From positions 1 to 33,999 of the IMG/VR virus record IMGVR_UViG_3300043466_002107: a stretch of 33,999 bases of DNA. The stretch is one strand, 5' to 3'. The notes beneath the pieces are model-generated. The model was not told the DNA's origin and did no database searches. It saw nothing but the letters and a program-made list of their open reading frames with translations. A program made the position numbers and the translations under genes. The DNA is from a virus. This document shows, piece after piece, positions 22,550-29,634 of the stretch (positions are counted from its first letter, which is position 1; every line of letters begins with the position of its first letter).

Positions 22550-23147
22550 CCAAATGGAACAACTGCACATTGCGCCCCATTGGGCCGATGCGCTCAACAG
22601 CACGTTTGATCGCTTTGGGATCTTGACACCTCGCCAGCAAGCTGCATTCATTGGGCAATGCGGCCATGAGAGTGCCAACTTCAGGGTGCTGGAGGAAAAC
22701 CTAAATTATCGGGCGGCAACCCTGCTTAAACTGTTTCCCAAGACACAGCGCAGACCGTGGGGCTTTACGCCTGAAGAGGCGGCAGAATATGAGCGCCAGC
22801 CTCGCAAGATCGCAAATAGGATCTATGGCAACAGGATGAACAATCGCGATGAGGCATCAGGCGATGGCTATCGCTTTCGAGGTCGAGGGATTTTGCAGTT
22901 GACTGGTTCGGCAAATTACCACCATGCAGGGCAGGCGCTGGGCGTGGATTTCATCATGGAGCCTGATCTTGTGGCGACTCCACAATATGCGGCCATGACT
23001 GCTGGGTGGTTTTGGAACACTCAAAAACTCAATGCCATTGCCGAGGCTGGCAACCATGTTTTGCTGACCAAGAAAATCAACGGTGGCAGCATTGGCCTAG
23101 ATGATCGAATTAAACACACGAATGAGGCGCTGGCATTGTTGACTTGA
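22536..23147 (+). CDS. Endolysin, GH19 chitinase-like
   Basis: A 203-residue glycoside hydrolase family 19 lysin that cuts the peptidoglycan sugar backbone. The catalytic region shows FIGQCGHESANFRVLEENLNY in two parts, FIGQCGHESANF with Glu 45 and VLEENLNYRA with Glu 53/54. The substrate-binding GDGYRFRGRGILQLTG and NYHHAG follow, and TKKINGG is in the C-terminal lobe. No signal peptide is seen, so release depends on a holin. It is the last gene of the rightward block and is followed by two terminators. Confidence 0.95.
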   Translation: MVSPDQMEQLHIAPHWADALNSTFDRFGILTPRQQAAFIGQCGHESANFRVLEENLNYRAATLLKLFPKTQRRPWGFTPEEAAEYERQPRKIANRIYGNRMNNRDEASGDGYRFRGRGILQLTGSANYHHAGQALGVDFIMEPDLVATPQYAAMTAGWFWNTQKLNAIAEAGNHVLLTKKINGGSIGLDDRIKHTNEALALLT

Positions 23148-23160
23148 TGTATGCTGGAGG

Positions 23161-23184
23161 CGCAGCTTGCCATGCTGCGTTTTT
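23161..23184 (+). terminator. Intrinsic terminator 1 after the endolysin
   Basis: CGCAGC at 23161-23166 pairs with GCTGCG at 23174-23179 around TTGCCAT, followed by five T at 23180-23184. It starts 13 bases after the endolysin stop. Confidence 0.85.
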
Positions 23185-23200
23185 CTTTGCAACGAGGATT

Positions 23201-23230
23201 AGCCAAGGCTTTATGCCTTGGCTTTTTTTT
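23201..23230 (+). terminator. Intrinsic terminator 2 at the convergence point
   Basis: AGCCAAGGC at 23201-23209 pairs with GCCTTGGCT at 23215-23223 around TTTAT, followed by a long T run to 23230. It is the second of two tandem terminators for the rightward block. The stop codon of the last leftward gene (23211-23213) lies in its loop and stem, so the same hairpin ends both blocks; the leftward strand lacks a U run. Confidence 0.9.
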
Positions 23231-23339
23231 GGGTGAAATGTGTCCAACACTTGGCGCACAGCCATCGTTTTGCGCTGGTCTGAACGCCACCCTCTGGCAG
23301 CCTGTCACGCTCACAGGCGCTGCAAAATTTAAAACTCAT
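23211..23339 (-). CDS. Small zinc-ribbon protein
   Basis: Reading the minus strand from ATG 23339 to TAA 23211 gives a 42-residue protein starting MSFKFCSACERDRLPEGG and ending with WLCAKCWTHFTQKK. Two CxxC pairs (Cys 6/9 and Cys 29/32) make a zinc ribbon. Its ATG overlaps the stop of the preceding leftward gene in an ATGA. Small CxxC...CxxC proteins of this form occur in related phages. It is the last gene of the leftward operon. The function is unknown; binding to host RNA polymerase or nucleic acid is possible. Confidence 0.75.
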   Translation of the reverse strand: MSFKFCSACERDRLPEGGVQTSAKRWLCAKCWTHFTQKKAKA

Positions 23340-23455
23340 GATTTTCTGCATCCTGTTTTGCACCCAGGTCTTTGGCTTGACTGGCAAACACCAAGCACCT
23401 GACAGCGGGTTAATGGAACTGGTTTAGGTTTAAACCAGATTGTTTTGAAGATCAT
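23336..23455 (-). CDS. Small Cys-rich protein
   Basis: A 39-residue protein from ATG 23455, beginning MIFKTIWFKPKPVPLTRC, with four Cys (about 18, 24, 32, 36) in RCQVLGVCQ and GCKTGCRKS. Its start overlaps the previous stop and its stop overlaps the next start, both as ATGA, which argues strongly that it is a translated member of the operon. It may bind zinc. An in-frame extension to 23518 would overlap the previous gene and is rejected. An 8-bp inverted repeat (23419-23438) lies within it. Confidence 0.68.
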   Translation of the reverse strand: MIFKTIWFKPKPVPLTRCQVLGVCQSSQRPGCKTGCRKS

Positions 23456-23661
23456 GCCATCTCCACCAGGACATGGCACGCATGATGCAATGTGGATTCT
23501 CTGTGGCCATCGGTGCATGTGATATAGGGGTCATCACGCATCACGACATGGCGAGTGCCACTAGGCGTTTGATGTTCGCGCCGAATGAATCGATATTTTT
23601 CACCAGTGCGCAGCAGCGTGAATCGCTGGCCTGGTTGCAGGTTGCGCACATACTTTTTCAC
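23452..23661 (-). CDS. Hypothetical small beta-rich protein
   Basis: A 69-residue basic protein, unrecognised. It begins MKKYVRNLQPGQRFTLLRTG and continues KYRFIRREH, GTRHVVMRDDPY. The LQPGQRFTLLRTGEKY type of sequence suggests a small SH3-like or intein-like barrel. ATG 23661 overlaps the stop of the upstream gene (ATGA), and its own stop overlaps the next start. Confidence 0.78.
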   Translation of the reverse strand: MKKYVRNLQPGQRFTLLRTGEKYRFIRREHQTPSGTRHVVMRDDPYITCTDGHRESTLHHACHVLVEMA

Positions 23662-23870
23662 TTTTCACCCCTTATGTCTTTGAGTGTTCTGCTGGCATAC
23701 AAATAATAATTGTGCGTGTCTTGACAGGCGTGCAGACCCTCCAGCACATCGATGCAAGCCTGCAACTCACGCTGGGCCAGCAGATCGGCAAAACGCTGCA
23801 AAGCCTTGGGGTGTTCCAAATGGCAGGCTGGAAGATTGGCTTGCCTGGCCAAATCCATGATGGTACTCAT
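23658..23870 (-). CDS. Hypothetical small helical protein
   Basis: A 70-residue protein starting MSTIMDLARQANLP, with KALQRFADLLAQRELQACID as a helical segment. ATG 23870 is chosen because it overlaps the stop of the upstream membrane-protein gene (ATGA); an ATG at 23879 would add three residues. I have seen similar small proteins in Burkholderiales phages, but no function is known. It is chained by overlaps to both neighbours. Confidence 0.75.
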   Translation of the reverse strand: MSTIMDLARQANLPACHLEHPKALQRFADLLAQRELQACIDVLEGLHACQDTHNYYLYASRTLKDIRGEK

Positions 23871-24031
23871 GATGACCACCAGGCCACCAAGAGGGCGGCC
23901 ATGCCGATGCCGATGGCGATGGCCAGCACTGGGCCTTGGATGCGCTGCCAGAGGCTCGGCTTGCGGCCATATCCCTGAAGCCAGGTGCAGTCCGCAAAGT
24001 TGCGGGGTGTGGTGAGGTGTGAGGGTTTCAT
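23867..24031 (-). CDS. Small single-span membrane protein
   Basis: Minus strand from ATG 24031 to TGA 23867 encodes 54 residues. A soluble N terminus (MKPSHLTTPRNFADCTWLQG) is followed by a basic KPSLWQRIQGP and one C-terminal membrane span, AIAIGIGMAALLVAWWSS. The layout and the final AWWSS are familiar from small Burkholderiales phage proteins. ACGAAAGAAACGAA precedes the ATG, a variant of a leader motif shared by other leftward genes. The stop overlaps the next start. Confidence 0.75.
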   Translation of the reverse strand: MKPSHLTTPRNFADCTWLQGYGRKPSLWQRIQGPVLAIAIGIGMAALLVAWWSS

Positions 24032-24051
24032 TTCGTTTCTTTCGTTTAAAT

Positions 24052-24066
24052 GGGGCCAGTGGCCCC
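24052..24066 (-). other. Perfect GC-rich hairpin between two leftward genes
   Basis: GGGGCCAGTGGCCCC is a perfect inverted repeat with 7-bp arms (or 5 bp with a 5-base loop). It fills the 43-base gap between the 48-residue and 54-residue leftward genes. No U run follows, so it may be an RNA-stability or processing element rather than a terminator. Confidence 0.65.
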
Positions 24067-24074
24067 GGTGGGTT

Positions 24075-24221
24075 TTAGGCTTTTACAAACTTGTTGAAGG
24101 CTGCAACGTAACCGATGGCCTCTGCCTCTGTCTCGAAAAACATTTCGTTTGGCTTGGACTCAAAAATCATCATTGCAAAAACACCGTTTGTGGTCTTTGT
24201 GATTTTTTCGATTGTCATCAT
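24075..24221 (-). CDS. Hypothetical 48-residue protein
   Basis: It begins MMTIEKITKTTNGVFAMMIF and includes FETEAEAIGYVAAFNKFVKA, an alpha/beta pattern. GGAG eight bases before ATG 24221 supports the start, and the leader shares AAACGACATG with two other leftward genes. An in-frame extension to 24281 would pass through the promoter and is rejected. The function is unknown. Confidence 0.72.
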   Translation of the reverse strand: MMTIEKITKTTNGVFAMMIFESKPNEMFFETEAEAIGYVAAFNKFVKA

Positions 24222-24255
24222 GTCGTTTACTCCGTTTGTGCTGTTGATGTGTTGA

Positions 24256-24286
24256 ATTATACACGAAATCACACAGCACAAAGCAA
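24256..24286 (-). promoter_or_regulatory. Candidate leftward promoter
   Basis: On the minus strand a perfect -10 box TATAAT (24256-24261) is preceded by TTGCTT (24281-24286) at a 19-base spacing, longer than ideal. It lies 35 bases before the ATG at 24221 in one of the few real gaps of the leftward operon. Confidence 0.55.
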
Positions 24287-24299
24287 CTTAGGATAAACC

Positions 24300-24776
24300 C
24301 TACCTTTTGCGTAGTTTTTTCACCACAACGTCTTGCGGTCTTGTTTTGCCTTTGAGGATGTCATGCATCTTTTTTTCGGTGACCCGATGGCAGTGGATCA
24401 TCGATCTGGCCGACATTGCCTGCATGACCATGGCGTAATCTTCCAGCACGGCACGCAGGGTCACAATGCCCTTGGCATCAAGCCGGATCACGCCATGCTT
24501 GAAGTGTCTTTGGCCTGCCAGGGCCATGGCCTCGATTGCGTCTTTCAGCAGCCCAGAGCCATCCTCGCAGGCTCCAAGTTCCACCATGGTTTCGAGCATG
24601 TTGACCGCATCGCTGACCACCTCCCAGTCGCGCTCTGTGGGGTTTGGTGATGTCTCAAGCGCGTGCAGCCCTTTTTCCATTTGGGCCAGTTGGTGCTTGA
24701 TGTGAGCCTCTGGCAACGGGTGATCCTTGGATGCCAGCAATTCATCCATCAAGCTGTATGTGGTTTTCAACTTCAT
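24300..24776 (-). CDS. Conserved hypothetical protein (Burkholderiales phage type)
   Basis: A 158-residue, largely helical protein. Recognisable segments are HQLAQMEKGLHALETSPNPT, DWEVVSDAVNMLETMV, AMALAGQRHFKHGVIRLD and CHRVTEKKMHDILKG. Proteins with this layout are common in Burkholderia-type phages and prophages but have no assigned role. The C terminus is basic. Its start overlaps the stop of the upstream gene (ATGA). Confidence 0.8.
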   Translation of the reverse strand: MKLKTTYSLMDELLASKDHPLPEAHIKHQLAQMEKGLHALETSPNPTERDWEVVSDAVNMLETMVELGACEDGSGLLKDAIEAMALAGQRHFKHGVIRLDAKGIVTLRAVLEDYAMVMQAMSARSMIHCHRVTEKKMHDILKGKTRPQDVVVKKLRKR

Positions 24777-25306
24777 CGCATCAGACCTGCAAATGGGTTG
24801 ATGCTGGCATTGACAATGCGTCTTGCCCTGTTGCCTTTGACCTTTGCAATCGTGCTTTTGCTCACACCATAAAAAAGCGCCAGCGCCCTGCTGGAGTCGG
24901 TGGATTCTAGGATGGCATCGATCTGCTCTGGCGATAACTTGCGCCGAGGTGCGGCGGCGGCTTGCAGTTTGGCGATCCTGATCGGTGATTTATGGTTCAC
25001 ATTTTTCGCCATCGAGATCATGTGCTTTTTGTGATCGACCACTTTGATGTGTTCGAGCCTGACACACAGGTCGTTCCCGCAAGTGGTTTTGAAATATGTC
25101 CGATCAGGCACTTTGCGCTCATTGAGCAACATCACCAGCTTGCGCACGGCCACCATCTTGCCAGCGTGACTGACCTGGGGATTGTTGCCCTCATATGAAT
25201 AACCGAGCCATTCGATGCAGTCGCCTTCAACACTGGTGCGCTGCATGAGGCTTTCAATCGTCTGGATCGTTACTGTTCGTTTTTTACGTTTTTTGGGTGC
25301 GGTCAT
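24773..25306 (-). CDS. HNH-like zinc-finger protein with C-terminal HTH
   Basis: A 177-residue protein. After a very basic N terminus (PKKRKKRTVTIQTIESL), the middle has CIEWLGY, then KTTCGNDLCVRLEHIKVVD, which resembles the Cys and H-N half of HNH-type homing nucleases. The C-terminal part, LSPEQIDAILESTDSSRALA then FYGVSKSTIAKVKG, is a helix-turn-helix of the kind fused to phage homing nucleases. Some catalytic residues are not evident, so it may bind DNA without cutting. Both ends overlap neighbouring genes by ATGA. Confidence 0.72.
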   Translation of the reverse strand: MTAPKKRKKRTVTIQTIESLMQRTSVEGDCIEWLGYSYEGNNPQVSHAGKMVAVRKLVMLLNERKVPDRTYFKTTCGNDLCVRLEHIKVVDHKKHMISMAKNVNHKSPIRIAKLQAAAAPRRKLSPEQIDAILESTDSSRALALFYGVSKSTIAKVKGNRARRIVNASINPFAGLMR

Positions 25307-25461
25307 TTTTGATTGAAATGGTTTTTGAGGATATGCAGCACTTGCGAGGCCACCGTGCGGGTGTTGGCCTCGGCTTCTTTTTTCAGGGCTTCCATGAGCG
25401 TGGGGGTCACCCGAATATTCATGAATTTGGTTTTGAGTTCTTTGTCTGTTGGATTGGTCAT
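25303..25461 (-). CDS. Arc-like ribbon-helix-helix regulator
   Basis: A 52-residue protein beginning MTNPTDKELKTK, with strand FMNIRVTP then helices LMEALKKEAEANTRTVASQV and LHILKNHF, the Arc/MetJ ribbon-helix-helix plan. ATG 25461 is chosen because AGAGG lies six bases upstream; an ATG at 25467 touches that ribosome binding site. It would act as a dimer binding a palindromic operator. The palindromes at 26161-26177 and 31110-31122 are possible targets, which is inference. Confidence 0.82.
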   Translation of the reverse strand: MTNPTDKELKTKFMNIRVTPTLMEALKKEAEANTRTVASQVLHILKNHFNQK

Positions 25462-25544
25462 TTTCATCCTCTTAGGTGCAGGGCTTCCACCTGCTCCCAC
25501 ATCTCTTTATGGTCTGCGTGTCCTAGACCTGCGGGGTGATCTAT

Positions 25545-26123
25545 TTATGCCCAGGCATCGTCATCGCCAGCAGCAGCGGCTGGAGCGCCACCACCACCGA
25601 TGCCGAATTCATCGGCTGCTGTCATGCGAGGTGCACCAAGCGGTTCGCCCTTGGCAACCAGCAAGACATTATTGAGGCCAAAAGCCACACCCTTATTGCC
25701 GACTGCATCGTATGCATAAGCATTGACCGACAGCTTGACGTAATCACCAGACACCACAGCATCAGGGTCGATCAATTCGCGGCCATTGGTGTCAATGATC
25801 GATGGTTTGTTGCGGTCAGCATCGGTCTTGCAGTTGAAGAACAGGTGGCCCTGATACTCTTTACCCATGGGGCTGCCATCGTCCTTTGTCGATGTGTCGC
25901 CATCGCGCAATGGGTTTTTCAAACCCTTGGGCGGCGTGCCACCAAACTTCTTTTCAATGGCTGCTTTGGCCGCAGCTTTCAAGCCATTGATCGTTTCTGT
26001 GTCCGTCTTTGGCACAAGCACCACAGCAGAATATTCATTCTTGCCATTCATTTCGTTCTTGCCTGGGCGCATGATCTTGGCGTAAGACAAGCGGACTTTC
26101 CCGGTTACAAAGCGTGTTGACAT
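25545..26123 (-). CDS. ssDNA-binding protein, DUF2815 (gp2.5-like)
   Basis: A 192-residue DUF2815 protein, a T7 gp2.5-like OB-fold ssDNA-binding protein that coats replicating DNA. It begins RFVTGKVRLSYAKIMRPG and shows YSAVVLVPKTDTETIN, SGDYVKLSVNAYAYDAVGNK and FGLNNVLLV. It ends in a Gly/Ala linker and the acidic tail GDDDAWA typical of SSBs that recruit partners. ACGAAAGGAAAACGAC before ATG 26123 is a good ribosome binding site. It has its own upstream promoter/operator region (26124-26200) and so can be made apart from the upstream helicase. Confidence 0.92.
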   Translation of the reverse strand: MSTRFVTGKVRLSYAKIMRPGKNEMNGKNEYSAVVLVPKTDTETINGLKAAAKAAIEKKFGGTPPKGLKNPLRDGDTSTKDDGSPMGKEYQGHLFFNCKTDADRNKPSIIDTNGRELIDPDAVVSGDYVKLSVNAYAYDAVGNKGVAFGLNNVLLVAKGEPLGAPRMTAADEFGIGGGGAPAAAAGDDDAWA

Positions 26124-26160
26124 GTCGTTTTCCTTTCGTTTCGACGTTTAAAAAGCACAA

Positions 26161-26177
26161 ATTGATTGTCAATCAAT
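26161..26177. promoter_or_regulatory. Palindromic operator candidate over a -35 box
   Basis: ATTGATTG at 26161-26168 and CAATCAAT at 26170-26177 form a perfect palindrome about one base. On the minus strand it contains the consensus -35 TTGACA (26167-26172), about 45 bases before the ssDNA-binding-protein ATG. The -10 is weak (TAAACG at about 16 spacing). A repressor bound here would block that promoter. Confidence 0.65.
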
Positions 26178-26200
26178 CTGTGTTACTAGCATACCATGAA

Positions 26201-27424
26201 TCAGAGAATCTGATCGATGATGTGCAATTTTTTAAGGACTTTTTGCAGGATTGTGTGATCCAGGCTGTTCCTTGTGGTCAGGATATACACCGCAGGTGCG
26301 ATGCCGAATTTCTGGATGTTCTCCACCCTTGCCGATGCCTGCTCAAAGGCACTGGTGGCCCATGTCGCCTCGACAAAGATCACCGTGCTGGACTTGGACA
26401 GATCAACACCTTCAGAAAGCGTGGCGATGTTGCCGATGATGACCTTTGCCTCGCCTGATTGAAATGCCTCGATGTTCTTTTGCCGATCTGCTGCTGGTGT
26501 TTCGCCAGTGACCATCACAGGCTGGTAATCCTTGAGGCCATCATTGAGCATGGCCGCCACATCTTTGTGCCAAGCAAACACCACCAGCGATTCTGATGGG
26601 TCATCTTCCAGCTTGCCTTTGATGAAATCCAGCGCCAGCGGCACTTTCCTGATGCCACCCTCGCGCATGACCTCGGCCAAGCCATCGAGCGCCAGGATTA
26701 GGTTTGGGTTGTCCACCAGGGCATCGGCATCGAATTGCTTTTCCCTGCGGTCAATGGGCAGGTCGAGTTCAATCAAGCTGATGACCGGGTGCTGATAGTT
26801 TTGGAAAACATCAGCCCTTGTCCGGCGCAAAACATGGGGGGCCAGTGCTTTTTTGAGTTCTGGCAAGTTGCTGGCCCCTGACACATCCAAGCCCCATGGC
26901 GAGTGCCAAGCCTTGGCGTATCTGTACGCGAATTTCAGCCAAGACCCTTTGTAGATGCCCAAGCCGTGCAGCAGCGGCCAGATTTCAATGGGCCTGTTTG
27001 GGATCGGCGTTCCTGACAATGCATAAACCACAGGCGTGGCTTTCATCAACTTCATCGCCACCTTGGTGCGCTTGGTGGTCGGTGTCTTGATGCGGTGGGC
27101 TTCATCGATGATGAGCGTCTGCCAGCCGTTGATCGCAGTCAGGTTTGGCAGCAAATCGTAATTAACGATCAGCACGCCACCAGGCACACATTCCTCGGCC
27201 ATCTTGCGGCCATTGACGATCACAGCGGTGATGCCCAGTTGCTCGAATGCCTTTTTCCAGACAGGCTTGGCAACTGCTGGACACAGCACCAGCACGGGCA
27301 GGTTTTGCGCGGCAGCCGTGGCCGTGGGCAGCGTCTTTCCGACCCTGGGTGCATCGGCCAAGATGCAGCGTTTGCGGGTCAGCAGAAAATCGCGTGCGAT
27401 CTCTTGGTGAGGGTAGAGGGTCAT
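26201..27424 (-). CDS. SNF2-like DEAD/DEAH-box helicase
   Basis: A 407-residue superfamily 2 helicase of the SNF2-like type. It begins LYPHQEIARDFLL (Q-like region), with an unusual motif I ADAPRVGKT in place of the usual D-x-GLGKT, motif Ia LVLCPAVAKPVWKKAF, motif II IIDEAHRIK, motif III ALSGTPIPNRPIE, motif V GNIATLSEGVDLSK and a motif VI region QASARVENIQ where the usual HRIGQ-like run is altered. It would unwind or remodel DNA in replication, working with DUF2815 and VRR-NUC proteins as in other phages. ATG 27424 overlaps the methyltransferase stop. Confidence 0.92.
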   Translation of the reverse strand: MTLYPHQEIARDFLLTRKRCILADAPRVGKTLPTATAAAQNLPVLVLCPAVAKPVWKKAFEQLGITAVIVNGRKMAEECVPGGVLIVNYDLLPNLTAINGWQTLIIDEAHRIKTPTTKRTKVAMKLMKATPVVYALSGTPIPNRPIEIWPLLHGLGIYKGSWLKFAYRYAKAWHSPWGLDVSGASNLPELKKALAPHVLRRTRADVFQNYQHPVISLIELDLPIDRREKQFDADALVDNPNLILALDGLAEVMREGGIRKVPLALDFIKGKLEDDPSESLVVFAWHKDVAAMLNDGLKDYQPVMVTGETPAADRQKNIEAFQSGEAKVIIGNIATLSEGVDLSKSSTVIFVEATWATSAFEQASARVENIQKFGIAPAVYILTTRNSLDHTILQKVLKKLHIIDQIL

Positions 27425-28467
27425 CCATGAATCCCAAAAAGATCAATTGTTTTTTTGCATCTTTCGACAGCAGAAACCTTTTTTGGCTTTATCTGCGTCT
27501 GGATTCTTTCCTCTTGCAACTCTTTGTAAGTTGGATTCAACTCGCAGCCAAGGTACTGTCGGCCATGCTGTATGGCGACTTGTGCTGTTGTTCCACTACC
27601 CATGAACGGGTCAAGAACGATGTCGTTTTGCCGACTTCCAGCCAAAATACATGGCTCGATCAATTCTGTTGGAAAGGTGGCGAAGTGAGCGCCCTTGTAG
27701 GGCTTTGTGGCAACCTTCCAGACGCTACGTTTGTTTGCCCCTTTTGGGTTCAGCAGGCACTTTCCATCTGCGCCAAAGTATCCGCTGTGACCTTGCTTTT
27801 TGAACTGCGTTGCCTGCCCTTCTGTCAGTCCTCGCCGAGCTGATGCGTTGATGCCTCGCTGCCCAACTTCCTTCGTGCCCATCGCAACTGCCTTAGCAGC
27901 TTCACCCTCCCAAGGCTCACGTATGGCATCAGCATCAAAAAAGTATTTGTCCGACTTCGACAGCAGGAAGATGTACTCGTGCGCCTTGGTGCAACGGTCA
28001 CGCACTGACTCGGGCATAGGATTGGGCTTGTGCCAGATGATGTCTTGGCGCAAGTACCAGCCATCAGCACGCAGAGCAAAGGCCAGCATCCAAGGGATGC
28101 CGATCAAATCCTTCGGCTTCATGCCTACTGGTGTTGGCGGACGAACGTTGGCCCACTGCGCGGCCTCTGTCTTGCTCCCCTTGGTCTGCGGCGCATTCTT
28201 GGTTCCGGGTGCTGTGCTGCAATAGCTGTCCCCAATGTTCAGCCACAGCGTGCCATCGTCGGCCAGCACATCTTTTACGCAGCGGAAAACCTCGACCATC
28301 GCTGTGATGTATTGCTCGGGTGTTTGCTCCAGCCCGATCTGGCCCTCATGCCCATAATCACGCAGGCCAAAGTACGGTGGGCTAGTGACGCAGGTTTGCA
28401 CCCTGACACCTTCAGCAATCCATCGACGCATGGTTTCTCGACAGTCGCCAAATTCGATCTTATTCAT
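27421..28467 (-). CDS. Orphan DNA methyltransferase (N4-cytosine/N6-adenine type)
   Basis: A 348-residue amino-methyltransferase. Motif IV TSPPYFGLRDYG comes before motif I DPFMGSGTT, the order of beta-class enzymes. A central variable region (about 130-250) would read the DNA target. No restriction nuclease is nearby, so it probably protects phage DNA from host restriction or marks it. ATG 28467 is chosen because it overlaps the stop of the upstream gene; a long in-frame extension to 28839 runs antiparallel-framed through the DUF2800 gene and is rejected. Confidence 0.92.
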   Translation of the reverse strand: MNKIEFGDCRETMRRWIAEGVRVQTCVTSPPYFGLRDYGHEGQIGLEQTPEQYITAMVEVFRCVKDVLADDGTLWLNIGDSYCSTAPGTKNAPQTKGSKTEAAQWANVRPPTPVGMKPKDLIGIPWMLAFALRADGWYLRQDIIWHKPNPMPESVRDRCTKAHEYIFLLSKSDKYFFDADAIREPWEGEAAKAVAMGTKEVGQRGINASARRGLTEGQATQFKKQGHSGYFGADGKCLLNPKGANKRSVWKVATKPYKGAHFATFPTELIEPCILAGSRQNDIVLDPFMGSGTTAQVAIQHGRQYLGCELNPTYKELQEERIQTQIKPKKVSAVERCKKTIDLFGIHG

Positions 28468-29474
28468 GCCTTCACCTTCACCAGTGATGCAGCCTTGCGG
28501 GTTTCTTCGATCATCGCCTCTGGCACTTCCAGGCCCAATTTCAAGATCGCGCTGGCCGACTTCAACGAAAATGCCTCGGGCTTGCCCTTGAGCAATTCGG
28601 CCACCATCTTTTCGTCTTTGAATTTGACCATCCTTGCACCAGGCTTCATGGCCCAGCCTTTGATCGACTCGGGTTGATCGGCCAGTTGCTTTTTGGCCGC
28701 ATCTTGAACCGCCTCGGCCCATGTGCTGCAAAGGGCGGCATCTTCCAATTGCTGCGGCGTGATGCCCAAAGCGAATTCCTGTTTGGCCGCATTCACGGCC
28801 ACATCGCGCAGGGCATCGCATTGGGTCTTGGCGCGGCAATACTTGCAGGCATCCTGATCGGGGTTCCTCGGTGCATTGGGTTCATGTGCAGCCACTGCCA
28901 GATCGCGCAGCTTATCCTTCCAGGCCATCAGGTCGGCATGGGTGCATGACCATTCACGCCAGCCGCCATGATCGGGCTGGTAGATCGCCAAGCGCACAGT
29001 CACTGTGGGCGGTGCATTCAAAGCAATGGCCGCACCGAGCGCATAGGTCATCAACTGCAAATTATTCTCCGGCGACACCTCTATGCGGCCAGTCTTGAGA
29101 TCGCACACGGTCATCACGCCACCACCGATGGCGATCAGGTCAGCAGTGCCACCGAGCGATGGGTGGATGGTTTTGAGCGCCTCGGTCACATCCAGTTCGA
29201 TGTGATATTTCTTGGCATGGGCTGTATGTTCCATGGCCGTGGTGACATACTTTTGCGCGATGGCGATCATTTCATCGTCAACACCAGTCACAGGCTGCTG
29301 GCGCAGTATCTGCTCGGCGATCTCATGAATGTCAGTGCCTCGCTGGGCAGCCTCGCTGGTGCTGTTTGGCAGCCCTTCCTCGGCCAGCAGTGACCCAGGG
29401 CAGACAGCGACCCTCGAAATCTTGCTGGCGCTCATTCTGGCGTGCAGGCGCTGGGCGTGGTCAGGGCTTGTCAT
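28464..29474 (-). CDS. DUF2800 RecB/Cas4-like nuclease
   Basis: A 336-residue DUF2800 protein of the PD-(D/E)XK superfamily. Near the N terminus are VAVCPGSLLAEEG and RGTDIHEIAE, the Cas4/RecB-type lead motif. The nuclease core is GGTADLIAI then VCDLKTGR, with the D and E/Q-x-K residues, followed by QLMTYALGAA. The Cys cluster CKYCRAKTQC and the early CPGS Cys can hold an iron-sulfur cluster as in Cas4 and AddB. It probably acts as a recombination exonuclease with the ssDNA-binding protein. A start at 29435 is possible. Confidence 0.9.
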   Translation of the reverse strand: MTSPDHAQRLHARMSASKISRVAVCPGSLLAEEGLPNSTSEAAQRGTDIHEIAEQILRQQPVTGVDDEMIAIAQKYVTTAMEHTAHAKKYHIELDVTEALKTIHPSLGGTADLIAIGGGVMTVCDLKTGRIEVSPENNLQLMTYALGAAIALNAPPTVTVRLAIYQPDHGGWREWSCTHADLMAWKDKLRDLAVAAHEPNAPRNPDQDACKYCRAKTQCDALRDVAVNAAKQEFALGITPQQLEDAALCSTWAEAVQDAAKKQLADQPESIKGWAMKPGARMVKFKDEKMVAELLKGKPEAFSLKSASAILKLGLEVPEAMIEETRKAASLVKVKA

Positions 29475-29634
29475 TTTTGTCCTTGTTCAGTTCGTTGAGG
29501 TAGTTGTCGAGCGCATCCATTGCTGCCTGCCATTGGTCAGCGCAAAAGAAATCATCTTTTGTGAGATACAGCAGGTTTGAGAGTTCGTGCGCCATCTTTT
29601 TGCACAGGGCAGGCATTTTGTCGGTGTCGGTCAT
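29461..29634 (-). CDS. Hypothetical 57-residue protein
   Basis: It begins MTDTDKMPALCKKMAHELSN and continues LLYLTKDDFFCADQWQAAMD to a charged C terminus. It is mostly helical and acidic, and unrecognised. ATG 29634 overlaps the previous stop (ATGA); the in-frame extension to 29730 lies over the upstream gene. Its 3' end overlaps the DUF2800 start by 14 bases, which supports coupled translation. Confidence 0.7.
   Translation of the reverse strand: MTDTDKMPALCKKMAHELSNLLYLTKDDFFCADQWQAAMDALDNYLNELNKDKNDKP

Noticed and set aside
23151-23402. 83-codon plus-strand frame after the endolysin
   Set aside because: It runs through both intrinsic terminators and lies opposite two leftward micro-genes chained by ATGA overlaps.
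23767-23997. 76-codon minus-strand frame beginning MRTAPGFRD
   Set aside because: The same strand has a better-supported pair of genes (23867-24031 membrane protein and 23658-23870) in other frames with an ATGA overlap.
28468-28839. N-terminal extension of the methyltransferase frame
   Set aside because: It overlaps the DUF2800 coding sequence in another frame, has no methyltransferase motif, and the ATG at 28467 gives the usual ATGA overlap.
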